From assembly GCA_004194705.1 (NCBI GenBank), contig SADC01000867.1:496001-560000 (forward strand): a DNA stretch of 64,000 bases, given 5' to 3'. Below are positions 11,530 to 25,200 of this stretch, piece after piece. Numbering within the stretch: position 1 is the stretch's first letter; every line of letters starts with the position of its first letter. Source of the stretch: Ditylenchus dipsaci. Lineage: Eukaryota > Nematoda > Chromadorea > Rhabditida > Anguinidae. The position numbers were made by a program, and so were the translations under genes. The notes beneath the pieces were generated by a model, which was not told the origin of the DNA, did no database searches, and was given only the letters and a program-made list of their open reading frames with translations.

Positions 11530-12318
11530 GGCTGTAGGAACTTTCGTAACAAGACAATTTCGTAAGAGCGAACTTTCGTAAGAAACATTTTCGTAACAAC
11601 GAAAATTCGTAAGAAAGATTTTCGTAAGAGCGAATTTTCGTAAGAAACTTTTTCGTAACAGCGAATTTTCGTAACGAATTTCTTTCGTAAGAGGAAATAA
11701 TCGAATTTTTTTTCACTTTTAATCAATTTTTCTAATTCAGGATTTCATCTGATTCATTTGTTTTGGCCTTTCTGTCACTGTTTGACACTTCAAACAGTTA
11801 ATTATATGACTATTAACTGTATGAGCACAAAAGTTGGTAAGCATAGGTCATACGACTGAAAATTTTGATAATTAGTTGACCCCCAGATTTTTCATCCATT
11901 AGGAGACCAGCAGAAATACCCAAAAGCATGGTGAAAAACTCCGAACTGCGATACTACACATAGCTATTTCCCATCAGTGGCATGTATGGTGCAGTAGGTG
12001 AAGTGATGGGATGAATTTTTTTCACCAGTGGTTCGATTCCACCCTCTGACTGTTTCATTTTTTTCTTGACTATTTTTGGTCAAAACATCACAGAAGTCAT
12101 AAGAAACATCAAAGGAGGATCAAAAAGCAAAAAAAGCAACTTAACATATCACTAATGTTACTGAAAACCGCGTTACGAAAAAGCTTGTTACGAAAATTCG
12201 CTGTTACGAAAAAGTTTCTTACGAAAATACGCTCTTACGAAAAAAATTTCTTACGAAAATTCGCTTTTACGAAAATTCGCTCTTACGAAATTGTCTTGTT
12301 ACGAAAGTTCCTACAGCC
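11530..12318. mobile_element. foldback DNA element with TTCGTAAGA arms
   Basis: Inverted ends GGCTGTAGGAACTTTCGTAAC; the arms (11530-11700, 12170-12318) are tandem units of TTTCGTAACAGCGAA and its complement. The flanks are GTCATGAA (11522-11529) and ATCATGAA (12319-12326), one mismatch in eight. A tRNA-derived SINE lies in the right half (11980-12158). Confidence 0.8.
11980..12158 (+). mobile_element. tRNA-derived SINE copy
   Basis: A-box-like GGTGCAGTAGGTGAAG followed by GGTTCGATTCC, then the same body as the minus copy at 9915-10088, including TTTTTGGTCAAAACAT and GAAACATCAAAGG. It sits inside the foldback at 11530-12318. Confidence 0.7.
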
Positions 12319-12329
12319 ATCATGAAATC

Positions 12330-12780
12330 TTAAACTAGAACAAAAATTTTAAAAGTAATTTTTTTTTCGATATATGGGGCAAATTACATGCAGCCAAAGA
12401 TTTTGGAGATATTCTGCTATAAAAACTAGATTTGACACATGATTACGAAGTTTGTTTGACAACCCCTGACTTACGAGTGACGCTAAATTGATCCTCTACA
12501 AGTTGATCATCCGGCAAATTCATCTCGGTTAATTGATCATGGGTAAATTGATCCTTCAATTTTTAAGATTACAGGTTCGAGTTCCGCTGGTAGCAAAAAT
12601 ATTATTTTTTCGAATAAAGTAGTTTAGGAAGCACCAGGGTGGTTAGAAAACCACCTGCGACTTTTTTAGGGTATCCCGGCCACAGTATACGCGGCCAGGT
12701 GGGTTCAAAATTGTGAACTCACCTAAATTAGGTATGAACCAATGGGTAATTACAAGAGAATATACGGCATCTTTATTTGT
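12330..12780. other. no gene seen; isolated B-box-like site
   Basis: GGTTCGAGTTCC occurs near 12573 after repeated GATCAT/GATCC words (AATTGATCC, AGTTGATCATC), but no A box or cloverleaf. No coding exon recognised. Confidence 0.4.
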
Positions 12781-12870
12781 GATACTGTATTTTTCCTCTT
12801 ATTAAGGCACCGTTGCGTTTATTTTTTTTCATCCCTCCAGGGGTGCGTTATATTAGAGGAAATACCGTAT
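12781..12870. mobile_element. short MITE, GTATTTCCTCTTATTA ends
   Basis: Left TACTGTATTTTTCCTCTTAT pairs imperfectly with right ATTAGAGGAAATACCGTA. Another member of the CCGTATTTCCTCT group. Confidence 0.6.
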
Positions 12871-13230
12871 GTCCCTTCCTATTTTCAATGTGCTTCACAT
12901 GTGAGAGAAAAAAATATTCGCCATTACTACCCACAGGAGAAAACTGCACACTAAACCTAGTGGGGCTGCCTGGGTAAACCCACTTCAATACCACTACCTG
13001 GGTATTACCACCTAGGTAACCTCACCGAATACTACCACCTGGGCATCGCCTTTTAGGTACGATAACCTGGGTAGCAATACCTATGCATCACTACCTGGGT
13101 ACATTTTTCCGTTTCAGGACTACAAAATTTAAAAAGGGTGTCAGTTGGGAAGGGGTGTCAGTTGGGATTTTACCGTTTTGAAAATAAGGATGTTGATAGG
13201 AAAGGATTCACCACATTAAATTTTTTTCAG
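12871..13230. repeat. degenerate CTACCTGGGTA minisatellite
   Basis: Between about 12960 and 13105 the words ACCTGGGTA, CACCTAGGTAAC and TACCTGGGTA recur at irregular spacing. Similar words lie at 45850-45900 and 62385-62600. The rest of the stretch up to the splice acceptor at 13230 shows nothing. Confidence 0.5.
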
Positions 13231-16200
13231 GAAATGAGGTGAATCGGAAGACAGGGGTTGTAGAAACCGCCGTCAAAGAAAAGCCTGTGTCGCCTGGTAT
13301 CTTTTTTGTATTTGCTACTTCTATCAGTCATTAATATTCACGAATTACAGTGGAAGCACAGCTTGATGGAGTTACTCAAACAGCTACACCTACCTCTTCT
13401 GCACACACTATGAGCACATCAGAAAGTCCAATAGCTTCTTCCCCAGAAGGTGTTCAAACAACTGCAGAAGCCTCTATGGAAGGTACGGCACAGCAATCTG
13501 AACTTTCTTCCACCCCACCTGCACCAGAAAAAACCACAAAGTCAGGGAGTGATACACAAACCATCGCCAACACATCAACGGCAGAAAAAGCCACAGGATT
13601 AGCAGAAAGTAATGAGACTCCTTCAATGGCATTTTCTTCTACTTCTTCTGTTGAAGAAAGCACAACTGCTACAACTTATCCTGATTCCACTAGTTCCTTT
13701 CCTCAATCTCCAGCAGTTGGCCAATCAGTGGACGAAGAAAAAGGTACAAGCATCTCCCAACAAAGTCAAAAATCTACAGAGACCAATGAACTGGGCTCTT
13801 TCAGTACTGAGGCCATGCGTACATTACACATTGCCAGTGATTTGTCAACAACAACATCCCCAATTGAGGTCAATACACAGTCAAGCAGCTCAATTAAAAC
13901 AACTGTAGATGGCCAAGAAAAGATGGGGCAGGAGTCTGAACCATACGCAACGACTAGTGACGATGCAAAAACAGAGCAAACAACAGCTCAGCCAAAAGAA
14001 AAAAACCAAGTAACAGGATTTATATCCACTACACCTCCTTCGTCAACTGAAAACACAGCTGCTCCAAATCCTTCTATTGTTGTTTCTTCAACAGGCTTTC
14101 CAGAAAGCAGCAAAAGCACTGATAAATCAAACATTAGTAGCGAGGAAGAGGAGGAGATCACTGTCAAAGAGTCAGCAGAAAGTACAAGTAGCAGTGTAAA
14201 CCCATCAACCGCAGAGAATCAAGTCACAAATTCACCAGAGCAATCTCCAATTGAAAAGGCTGTAACCAGTCCAGCAACTAATCAAGAAAAATCTTTTACT
14301 AGATCCGATTTGCCACCGACCCAATCTAGCTCAAGTGAAATGACAGGAATGGGAAAAGATAGCAAGACCTGGACATCTGACATAGTAGAAACAACGGAAG
14401 GCCCTTCCGCTGGTGGTAGTAGTAGCACAACCCCATTAGTGATTGTTCTCAAACAACAGAATGGAAGCATATTGGCTGAGGTAGAAGAACAAGAGGAGAA
14501 TAGCAAATCAAGTTCCACCTCTACTTCTTCTGTCAACACTCAAGACAGCACTCCTAAAGGGGCAACTGATTGGAGCTGGAAGTTAGTGACACAGTCATCT
14601 TCTTCTGAAGCTGAAGAAACAACTGTTCCTGCAAATCTAGCTGGATCGCCTTTACTTCAACGGTTGAACCCAATGGTGCCAGTGAAAAGACAACAACAAT
14701 AGATGAAAATATTGCTTTGACCGAAAAGAAGGCCACTGCCGCAATTGACTTCAATAATGATGCTGCCAGCTCAACTGCTAAAACTACAACTGAAGATGTA
14801 TCAAGCAGCAGTAACCCCAATCCAACTCTCCAGTTGATGAGAGAGCAACAACTGCTGCTTCAATAAAAACATCTACTTCTAGAAACACAGAAAATAGTGG
14901 AGGGCCTACAGCTGTCATTGGTGGTAAAGAAAATGTGTCTTCTGAAGAAATCTCTTCCGATAGCACACAGTCACCTTCTAGTAGTGCAATTGTTGAAGCA
15001 AATACTGCTAGCCTTGCTACTGCTCCCACTTCCAATGGTTCTAGTTTCGGTACGACAGTTTTGGTCACCCAACACATGCCTACCATTGCATCACACGTGG
15101 AAGCAGAGGCAGAGAGCGTGAGCAGAAGACCTGAGAATGTAATACAACAGACTGGAAAGGCAAGAATAGCGTCTGAGGCTAGTGTAGTCACTGACTCAAC
15201 CAGGCCAACTAATGCTCAAGCAGAAGAATCGACAACCATATCCCTTGAGCAACAGGTCAAGGATGAATCAGGCGTTCCTGCACCAATTGCAACTGAAAAG
15301 GAATCTTCTAATCCAAAACCAATCGGAGAAGAGTCTAAAGATGGCGTGCCAAGTGAATCCTCTGATTTTGTGACTTCCCCTCCAGGAAGCAGTGAAGAGC
15401 AAGAGTCCTCTAGTGCTACCACCAGCACCTCAAATGTCAAAGAATTAACTATATTATCAGCTTCGACAATTGCTGTTACGGAAGAAGATGGCATAAAAAG
15501 CAGCACTTTGCCCAGTGTAGTTCTCCTAGCTGTCCAACAGAACACAACCACAATTGAGTCAAACAAGGTGGTTGCAATGTCCCACAGCGCACAAACCAAT
15601 TCCCCTGACACTCAGAAGCCAAATACTTTTTCCTTACCAAATTCTGCATCTTTTACTGCAACTACACCATCTGTAGAAGAGTCAGAAGACAGCAGCTCTA
15701 CGGAAAATCTACTTTTCCAAATACATTGTCTCAAAAGGATAGGCCTAAATCAGTGGGAGTTGTGGTTCCAGCCAGGCTCAAACCTAAGGATGAAGAAGAG
15801 GAAGAAGAGGAGGTGACTCTAGTAGCCCCAATAACCACAACCCCTGCTACATTAGAGTCAAATGATCAAATAGGAGTAAAATCCACATCCCCTGAATCGA
15901 CAACGATTGAATCGACAAGCAACCGATCAGAAATTACCGTGGAAAGCTCAACTATTGAGTCTTCAAAAGCAACATCAGTTCAAGCTAAAACACCAGATAT
16001 TACATCATCTAGTTCTACTAAAGATACAACAATCGATTCAGAAACAAATTCGCCTACTTTGGCAAGCACAATTAAATTAGTTGTGGAAGAGGCACAAGAA
16101 GAGGCAGTTACTAGTAAGCCTCAAAAAGAGCAAGGCAGTTCAACCCAAACTGCTAAAGATATTACAACGGCTGCATCACCTATCGCGACTGAACAAAAAG

Positions 16201-19200
16201 CGGAAACGCTGAATGTGATTGAAGATGCGAAAACCACTATTTCTGCTCCCTCAACTGACAATTTGAAAACTACCACCCCTGAGGCTAACTCTTTGCCTCC
16301 AAAAGTTGACAAAACAACAGAAAAACCAACAAGCAGTTCTGCGGCAATATCATCGTCAGTTCCAATTATCATGGTGGTCCATGAGCAAGGCAGTTCTTCA
16401 AGCACACCAGTTACATCTTCGCAACAGGAAGGGAAAGCCTCAACAGCCAACTCTGACCAAGAAAAAATAGAAAGTTTAAGCGGAGGAAGTAGCGCAGTGA
16501 TAAGCACCACACCTGATAGTAGTGTTTTCAGAGAAGAAAATGGAGAAACAAATGCAGATACTAAACAAACTACAGGTGCGTCTTCTGTGGTGAACGCAGC
16601 TACGAATATCTCAAATACGAGTTCAAGGCAACCATCACCTACAAGTGAAGAGGCACAGAGCACAACAGTTAGTTCAAATACTGCATCTGTATCCGAGCAA
16701 TCGTCCACTACAGCATCAGAGCAAACTACAGTTGCTATCCCTGTGATAGTCGTCGTCAATCAAGACAGCAGGTCCAATGACACGCTATCGTCTAGTACCA
16801 CTCCACCGCAACCAAAAGCTAATGAAGAAAGTGGAGAAGCGCAGAGCACAACAGGTAGCTCCAGCACAGAGAAATCATCTGAAGCAGAGCCATCATCCAC
16901 TGGGGCTACGGAGCGAACCACACTTAACCCTATTCCTGTAGTAGTTGTAGTCAATCAAGAAGGGAGCTCAAATGAAACCCTATCTTCTAGTACCACTCAG
17001 TCTGCACTAGTAAGCAATGCAGGAAGTGGAGAGACCCATAGCAGTTCGAGCACTGCATCTGGAGCAGAGAATTCAAACAGCAATGCTTCAAAGCAACCAC
17101 AGTTAACGCTGTTCCTGTAGTGGTTGTGGTCAACCAAGAAGGCAGCTCCAATGACAACCTATCCTCCAGCACCACTCAGCCCACACCCACAAGCAATTCA
17201 GGAAGTGAAGAGGCACAGACCACAACAGCTAATTCCAGCCCTGCATCTGGAGCAGAGGAATCATCCACGGCTGCACCAGAAAAACCACAGTTAACGCTAT
17301 TCCTGTAGTAGTTGTTGTCAACCAAGAAGGTAGCTCTAATGACACACTTTCTTCCAGTACCACTCAACCCGCACCAACAAGCGATGCGGGAAGTAAGGAA
17401 GCACAGAGCACAACAGCTAGTTCAGGTCCTGCATCCGGAGCAAAGAAATTATCAACGGCGGCACCAGAACAAACCACAGTTAACGCTATTCCTGTAGTAG
17501 CTGTCGTCAACCAAGAAAGCAGGTCCAATGACACCTTATCTTATAGTACCACTCAGTCTACACTAGCAAGCGATGCAGGAAGTGGAGAACCACAGAGCAC
17601 AACAGCTAGCTCCATTACAGAGCAATTATCTGTGGCAGAGCAAACAACAGTTAACGCTGTTCCTCTAGTGGTTGTAGTTGACCAAGAAGGGAGTCCAAAA
17701 GATAGCCTATCCTCGACAACCACTCAAGGTTCACCAACAAGCGATGCGGGAAGTGAGAAAACACAGAGCACAACAGCTAGTTCAAGTCCTGCATCCGGAG
17801 CGGAGGAGTCATCAAGTAGTGTTTCTGAAGATCTAACTACAATTTCAGTCAATCCTGCAGTTGTTATAGCAAATAAAGAAGATGTCTCCAGCAGCACACT
17901 TTCATCTAGCACCCCAACAACTGCTTTGCTAGGTGGAGGACAAACAGATTCTCCCAACAACCAAACAAGCCCACCCAGAGAACAAACTGAGACGTTGATC
18001 ACAACAACTAGCTCCCAAACCAATTCACCAAATCAAGACAACACTCCTTTGATGGTTGAAGTACTAGTGAAGAATGTGACCACTGAGCAAAAAGGAGAAA
18101 GCAGCACTGTTGCTGGAGCCACAACTTTTTCAATAGCGCCGATTGAGAATGTTACTTCACCTACTGGTTCATCTTCTCCTGGCACTGAGTCTACTATGCT
18201 TATCAGCACAACAAAATTAAGTAGAGAAGAAGTAGCAAAGTCTATTGCCACAGCTGGTGATGCAGCTGCACAACAGGTAGTCAACGCAACAACACCTGTT
18301 GATGCAGCGTCCACTACACCAGGCTCTGTTATTCCTGAAGCTGAAGAAGCTAGTGGTGAGACCACAAGCCGTAAAACTACTAGTTCTAATTCAGCCAGTG
18401 AAAGTAATGAACCTAGTACTGTTTCTTCTCAACCAGTTTTACCTCTTCTCAAGTGGACAAGGGTCAGTCAGTAACTAGTGTACAGCCAGATCAAACTACA
18501 GTTGCTATCCCGGTAGTGGTAGTGGTTAACCAAGAAGGCAGCTCCAACGACACCCTATCTTCTAGCACCACTCAACCAACACCAACAAGCAATTCAGGAA
18601 GTGGAGAGGCACAGAGCACAACAGCTAATTTCAGCCCTGTATCTGTAGCAGAAAGTTCATCGAGTAGTGCTTCAGAGCAAACTACAGTTGTTATTCCTGT
18701 GGTAGCAGTAGTCAACCAAGAACGCAGCTCCAATGACACACTTTCTTCTAGTACCACTCAAGCCACATCAACAAGCAATTCAGGAAGTGGAGAGGCACAG
18801 AGCACAAAAGTTAGTTCAAGCACGACATCTGTATCTGAGCAATTGTCCGCTACAGCACCAGAACAAACCACAGTTAACGCTATTCCTGTAGTAGTTGTAG
18901 TTAACCAAGAAAGCAGCTCCAATGACACACTATCTTCTAGTACCACTCTATCGTCACCAACAAGCAATTCAGGAAGTGGAGAAGCACGGAGCACAACAGT
19001 TAGTTCAAGCACAGCATCTGGAGCAGAGGAATCAAACAGCAACGCTTCAGAGCAGACTACAGTTGCTATTCCTGTAGTGGTTGTGGTCAACCAAGAAGGC
19101 AGCTCCAACGGCAGCCTATCCTCAACAACCACTCAACCTTCACCAACAAGCATTGCAGGAAGGGGAGAGGCACAGACCACAACAACTAATTTCAGACCTG

Positions 19201-22200
19201 CATCTGTAGCAGAAAGTTCCTCAAGTAGTGCTTCAGAGCAAACTACAGTTTCTATTCCTGTGGTAGTAGTAGTCAACCAAGAAGGCACCTCAAACAACAC
19301 AATATCCACTAGTACCAGTCAACCAACACCAACAAGTAAAGCAGAAATTAGCACAACTCAAGAGTCCAGCACTACTCTTGGATCTGAAAATGATCAGTTA
19401 ACAAGTGTCGAGCCTGAGCAAAGCATAATGTCAGCTACAACAGAAGTCATTCCTGTAGTAATTATAGCTGGTCAGCAAGACGGTGCCAACAACGGCCTAT
19501 CTGTAAGTTCAGCCCAACCCACGCTAACCACGAGTACAGGAAGTGGAAAAGCACTGGAGTCAGCACTTTTTCTGTACCTGGAAATGATCAGTCAACAACT
19601 ATTGCCTCAGATCAAACTACATCAGCAGCATCGGAAGTCATTCCTGCAGTGGTTGTAGTCAATCCAGAAGGGGGTGCTCACAATGACTCTCTTGTTACTA
19701 CTGCAGAACCTCTAGCGATAATTCATGTGGATAACAGAACGCCTGACAGTACTGCAGAAAAATATACCACTCCTGCTGTATTTGAAATTGATCAGTCTAC
19801 AAGTGCTCCTTCAAAAAATTTACTGGTGCAACTAGCGAAGGTATTCTTGTAGAGAACAGCGAACCCCAAGTGCGCAAACTACAGCGCCAGTTACTCAAGA
19901 AAGTAGCTTAGCAGAGGCTGAAATAGTGACGACTACAATAAATATTGCTTTAAACAGTGAAACTGAGGGTGCAACCTCTCAATCAGTGGTTGTCGACAAA
20001 TTTGAAAAAAACTCAACGGGCACTTTAGAGTCAACAACCCAGATTGATTCAGTTGAATCCACTATGAGTGGCAATGAGAAGAGTGTTGGCACTTCTACAG
20101 CTACTGCAAACCCAATTGTTTTGGTCGTTTTAAATGAGACTAAATCATTTGAAGAAAGCTCTACAACCTCAGAAGATAATCGAGACGGCAGCACACTATC
20201 GGAAGAAGCGGCAACAACTATTGCTGTAAGTAGTAGTTATTCCCAGATACTTCCAACACACCTATTGCCAACCCAACCACAAGCACTCCAGCTGAGTCAA
20301 CTGTAAGTGTGTCAGTAAATAGTGAAGAAGTGGAACAAACAAGCAGCGAGCAAACTAAGACATCTACAGCTGCATCCAACGATGATGCTTCTCCGCTTGT
20401 TGTTGTTGCAGCAATTAATGACACCAATGCTGCTACTACTGCTCGTTCACCAATCAGTGTCAGAGCAGGAGACCAAGGAGAAAAAGCAGCCCGCTAGTTG
20501 CTACAGATTCAACGACTGCTGCTTCACCTGCGATTTCTTCAGCTGAGAACACAAACAGCGAACAATCGGAGATCTCAACTATCTCAACTTTAGCAGGAAG
20601 CCATCAGAAACCACTGCTTCATTGATTGCATCTACGAGTCCTACAGAAGTCAGCACATCCGGTGCTCCATCTACTCCATTAACAATTCTTCTCCTATTGT
20701 GGTCGTTGTAGTCAACGACACGAACCTTGGCACAACTGACCAGTTAACTACCGGAGACAGCAATCCGTCAGTTGAAACTTCTACTATTGCTGCAGGCACT
20801 ACTTTAAGCAAAGAATCTGAAGCTACAACTAGTAAGGCATTGGCTTCTACAACTGCTGCTGGTCAAGAAGGAATACCAGAAAGCACCGCTGAGAGTGCAT
20901 CAGCTCCAACAATGTCAGCTCCAGCTGTTTTAGTTGTGTTCAATGAGACAAAAGCTGAAAAACCTGAAGCTGGAAGCACAACTGCTAGTTTACTGACAAA
21001 TAAGTCGACAACTGATGTTGGTTCTGTTACTTCAAGTAGTTCAGATGGTGCTACTAATAATGAATCTGCCACTTCTAGTAGTTCTGCTGTACAACAAGAA
21101 AGTTCACAAAGTACAGCGGAGCAGATAGCTACTACTGTTGCCTCAGACAGCGCATTTTCTCCAATAGTAGGAGTTGTAGTAAATAAAAACCACACAACAG
21201 ATATCCCTGTCATCGCTCTTGAGACTACTACTTCCAATAGTGAAGAAACAGCAATGAGCTCTAAAGAAATAGAAGCCTCCACAACAGCAGCACTAAACTC
21301 TGACGTGTCTCCAGTTGTAGTCGTTTTATTCAATGAAACTACCGCTAGCTCCACAAAAAGTAGCGAAACAATACTAACCACAACTGCTCAACAAGATTCT
21401 ACCGCTTTTGTTGAGTCTTCTAGTCGCACAAACACTACCAAAGAAGTTGTCTCCGCAGAAAATCCTATTACAACTGAGATCCCAATTACTGTTTCATCTA
21501 CTCAGCTAATAAATGATCAAACAGATGGCCCTCAATCTTCAACCAATCAGGTTCAGATACTAACTGTGACTACTCCTACTAGCACAAGCGAAGAAGTGAG
21601 AACAAGTCAAGAAAAAGACAATTCCCAATCTACCAGTGAAATGCCAGTAGTGCCAGTTGTGTTGTTGAAGGCGGAAAGCAATGAAAAGAATTCTAGCTCA
21701 ATCCCTCATTCCTCTACTATAGAAGAAAAAGCGACAACAGCTGCAGGAGTGGCTGAAAACAACGATCTACTTGTCCTTCTAGCCAAAGTTTATCAACAAC
21801 TAGTAAAAAACCATCAAGCAACAACTGAACATTGAATCTACCACCTATAGTTCCCAAGAAAGAAGCGAGTCAAAGTCAGAAATTCCAACCAGTTCGACCG
21901 GTGTTTCTCCAGTAGTTGAAATTGCCCAAAATAATTTATCCTCATCTTCTACCATAACTTCTGGTGAAAGCAGTAGCAATTCTGCATCTGAAACACAAAC
22001 TACATCTGAACTAAAAGACGCAACTGCTCAAACTACAATGAATGCAACTGCGATTCCTGCAGAATTTATTGCTGTGGAATTAACTCATCCTTCAACTCTC
22101 AGCGATGGTTCTACAACTATTTCAGTAGATCAAAAAGCACAAAGCACAACATCTAAAAACATTGCGCAAGATTCAAGCACCATTTCTACAACGGAGGAGT

Positions 22201-25200
22201 CAACTAGTGCTGTACTAGAAGAAACAACAGTAAAAGCTATTCCTGTTGTGGTTTTAGTCAATCAAGAAGTGAGCCACAACAACACAATATCTTCTACCAC
22301 CTATCAACCCACACCATCGAGCAATGCAGGAAGTGAAGAGGCACAGACCACAACAGCTAGTTCAATACTGCATCTGGAGCAGAGCAGATATCAGAGCAGA
22401 CCACAACTAATTCTATCCCTGTAGTGGTTGTAGCCAACCAAGAAGGCAGCTCTAATGACACACTTTCTTCCAGTACCACTCAACCCGCACCAACAAGCGA
22501 TGCGGGAAGTGAGGAAGCACAGAGCACAACAGCTAGTTTAAGTCTTACATCTGGAAAAGAAGAACCATCCACGGCTGCACCAGAACAAACCACAGTTAAC
22601 GCTATTCCTGTAGTAGTTGTTGTCAACCAAGAAGGCAGCTCTAATGACACACTTTCTTCTAGTACCACTCAACGTTCACCAACAAGCGATGCGGGAAGTG
22701 AGGAAGCACAGAGCACAACAGCTAGTTTAAGTCTTACATCTGGAAAAGAAGAACCATCCACGGCTGCACCAGAACAAACCACAGTTAACGCTATTCCTGT
22801 AGTAGTTGTTGTCAACCAAGAAGGCAGCTCTAATGACACACTTTCTTCTAGTACCACTCAACGTTCACCAACAAGCGATGCGGAAGTGAGGAAGCACAGA
22901 GCACAACAGCTAGTTTAAGTCTTACATCTGGAAAAGAAGAACCATCCACGGCTGCACCAGAACAAACCACAGTTAACGCTATTCCTGTAGTAGTTGTTGT
23001 CAACCAAGAAGGCAGCTCTAATGACACACTTTCTTCTAGTACCACTCAACGTTCACCAACAAGCGATGCGGGAAGTGAGGAAGCACAGAGCACAACAGCT
23101 AGTTTAAGTCTTACATCTGGAAAAGAAGAACCATCCACGGCTGCACCAGAACAAACCACAGTTAACGCTATTCCTGTAGTAGTTGTTGTCAACCAAGGAG
23201 GCAGCTCTAATGACACACTTTCTTCCAGTACCACTCAACCCGCACCAACAAGCGATGCGGGAAGTAAGGAAGCACAGAGCACAACAGCTAGTTCAGGTCC
23301 TGCATCCGGAGCAAAGAAATTATCAACGGCGGCACCAGAACAAACCACAGTTAACGCTATTCCTGTAGTAGTTGTTGTCAACCAAGAAGGCAGCTCTAAT
23401 GACACACTTTCTTCCAGTACCACTCAACCCGCACCAACAAGCGATGCGGGAAGTGAGGAAGCACAGAGCACAACAGCTAGTTTAAGTCTTACATCTGGAA
23501 AAGAAGAACCATCCACGGCTGCACCAGAACAAACCACAGTTAACGCTATTCCTGTAGTAGTTGTTGTCAACCAAGAAGGCAGCTCTAATGACACACTTTC
23601 TTCCAGTACCACTCAACCCGCACCAACAAGCGATGCGGGAAGTAAGGAAGCACAGAGCACAACAGCTAGTTTAAGTCTTACATCTGGAAAAGAAGAACCA
23701 TCCACGGCTGCACCAGAACAAACCACAGTTAACGCTATTCCTGTAGTAGTTGTTGTCAACCAAGAAGGCAGCTCTAATGACACACTTTCTTCCAGTACCA
23801 CTCAACCCGCACCAACAAGCGATGCGGGAAGTGAGGAAGCACAGAGCACAACAGCTAGTTTAAGTCTTACATCTGGAAAAGAAGAACCATCCACGGCTGC
23901 ACCAGAACAAACCACAGTTAACGCTATTCCTGTAGTAGTTGTTGTCAACCAAGAAGGCAGCTCTAATGACACACTTTCTTCTAGTACACTCAACGTTCAC
24001 CAACAAGCGATGCGGGAAGTGAGGAAGCACAGAGCACAACAGCTAGTTTAAGTCTTACATCTGGAAAAGAAGAACCATCCACGGCTGCACCAGAACAAAC
24101 CACAGTTAACACTATCCTGTAGTAGTTGTTGTCAACCAAGAAGGTAGCTCTAATGACACACTTTCTTCTAGTACCACTCAACGTTCACCAACAAGCGATG
24201 CGGGAAGTGAGGAAGCACAGAGCACAACAGCTAGTTTAAGTCTTACATCTGGAAAAGAAGAACCATCCACGGCTGCACCAGAACAAACCACAGTTAACGC
24301 TATTCCTGTAGTAGTTGTTGTCAACCAAGAAGGTAGCTCTAATGACACACTTTCTTCCAGTACCACTCAACCCGCACCAACAAGCGATGCGGGAAGTAAG
24401 GAAGCACAGAGCACAACAGCTAGTTCAGGTCCTGCATCCGGAGCAAAGAAATTATCAACGGCGGCACCAGAACAAACCACAGTTAACGCTATTCCTGTAG
24501 TAGCTGTCGTCAACCAAGAAAGCAGGTCCAATGACACCTTATCTTATAGTACCACTCAGTCTACACTAGCAAGCGATGCAGGAAGTGGAGAACCACAGAG
24601 CACAACAGCTAGCTCCATTACAGAGCAATTATCTGTGGCAGAGCAAACAACAGTTAACGCTGTTCCTCTAGTGGTTGTAGTTGACCAAGAAGGGAGTCCA
24701 AAAGATAGCCTATCCTCGACAACCACTCAAGGTTCACCAACAAGCGATGCGGGAAGTGAGAAAACACAGAGCACAACAGCTAGTTCAAGTCCTGCATCCG
24801 GAGCGGAGGAGTCATCAAGTAGTGTTTCTGAAGATCTAACTACAATTTCAGTCAATCCTGCAGTTGTTATAGCAAATAAAGAAGATGTCTCCAGCAGCAC
24901 ACCTTCATCTAGCACCCCAACAACTGCTTTGCTAGGTGGAGGACAAACAGATTCTCCCAACAACCAAAGAAGCCCACCCAGAGAACAAACTGAGACGTTG
25001 ATCACAACAACTAGCTCCCAAACCAATTCACCAAATCAAGACAACACTCCTTTGATGGTTGAAGTACTAGTGAAGAATGTGACCACTGAGCAAAAAGGAG
25101 AAAGCAGCACTGTTGCTGGAGCCACAACTTTTTCAATAGCGCCGATTGAGAATGTTACTTCACCTACTGGTTCATCTTCTCCTGGCACTGAGTCTACTAT

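Noticed and set aside
22480..24366. Series of open frames on the minus strand (62 residues each, starting MVLEESVSLELPS)
   Set aside because: They are antisense shadows of the 189-base mucin units; their period and ends follow the repeat.
22417..24500. Regular 189-base repeats as a CRISPR-like array
   Set aside because: Units are directly adjacent, have no unique spacers, stay in one reading frame and encode protein; the genome is eukaryotic.
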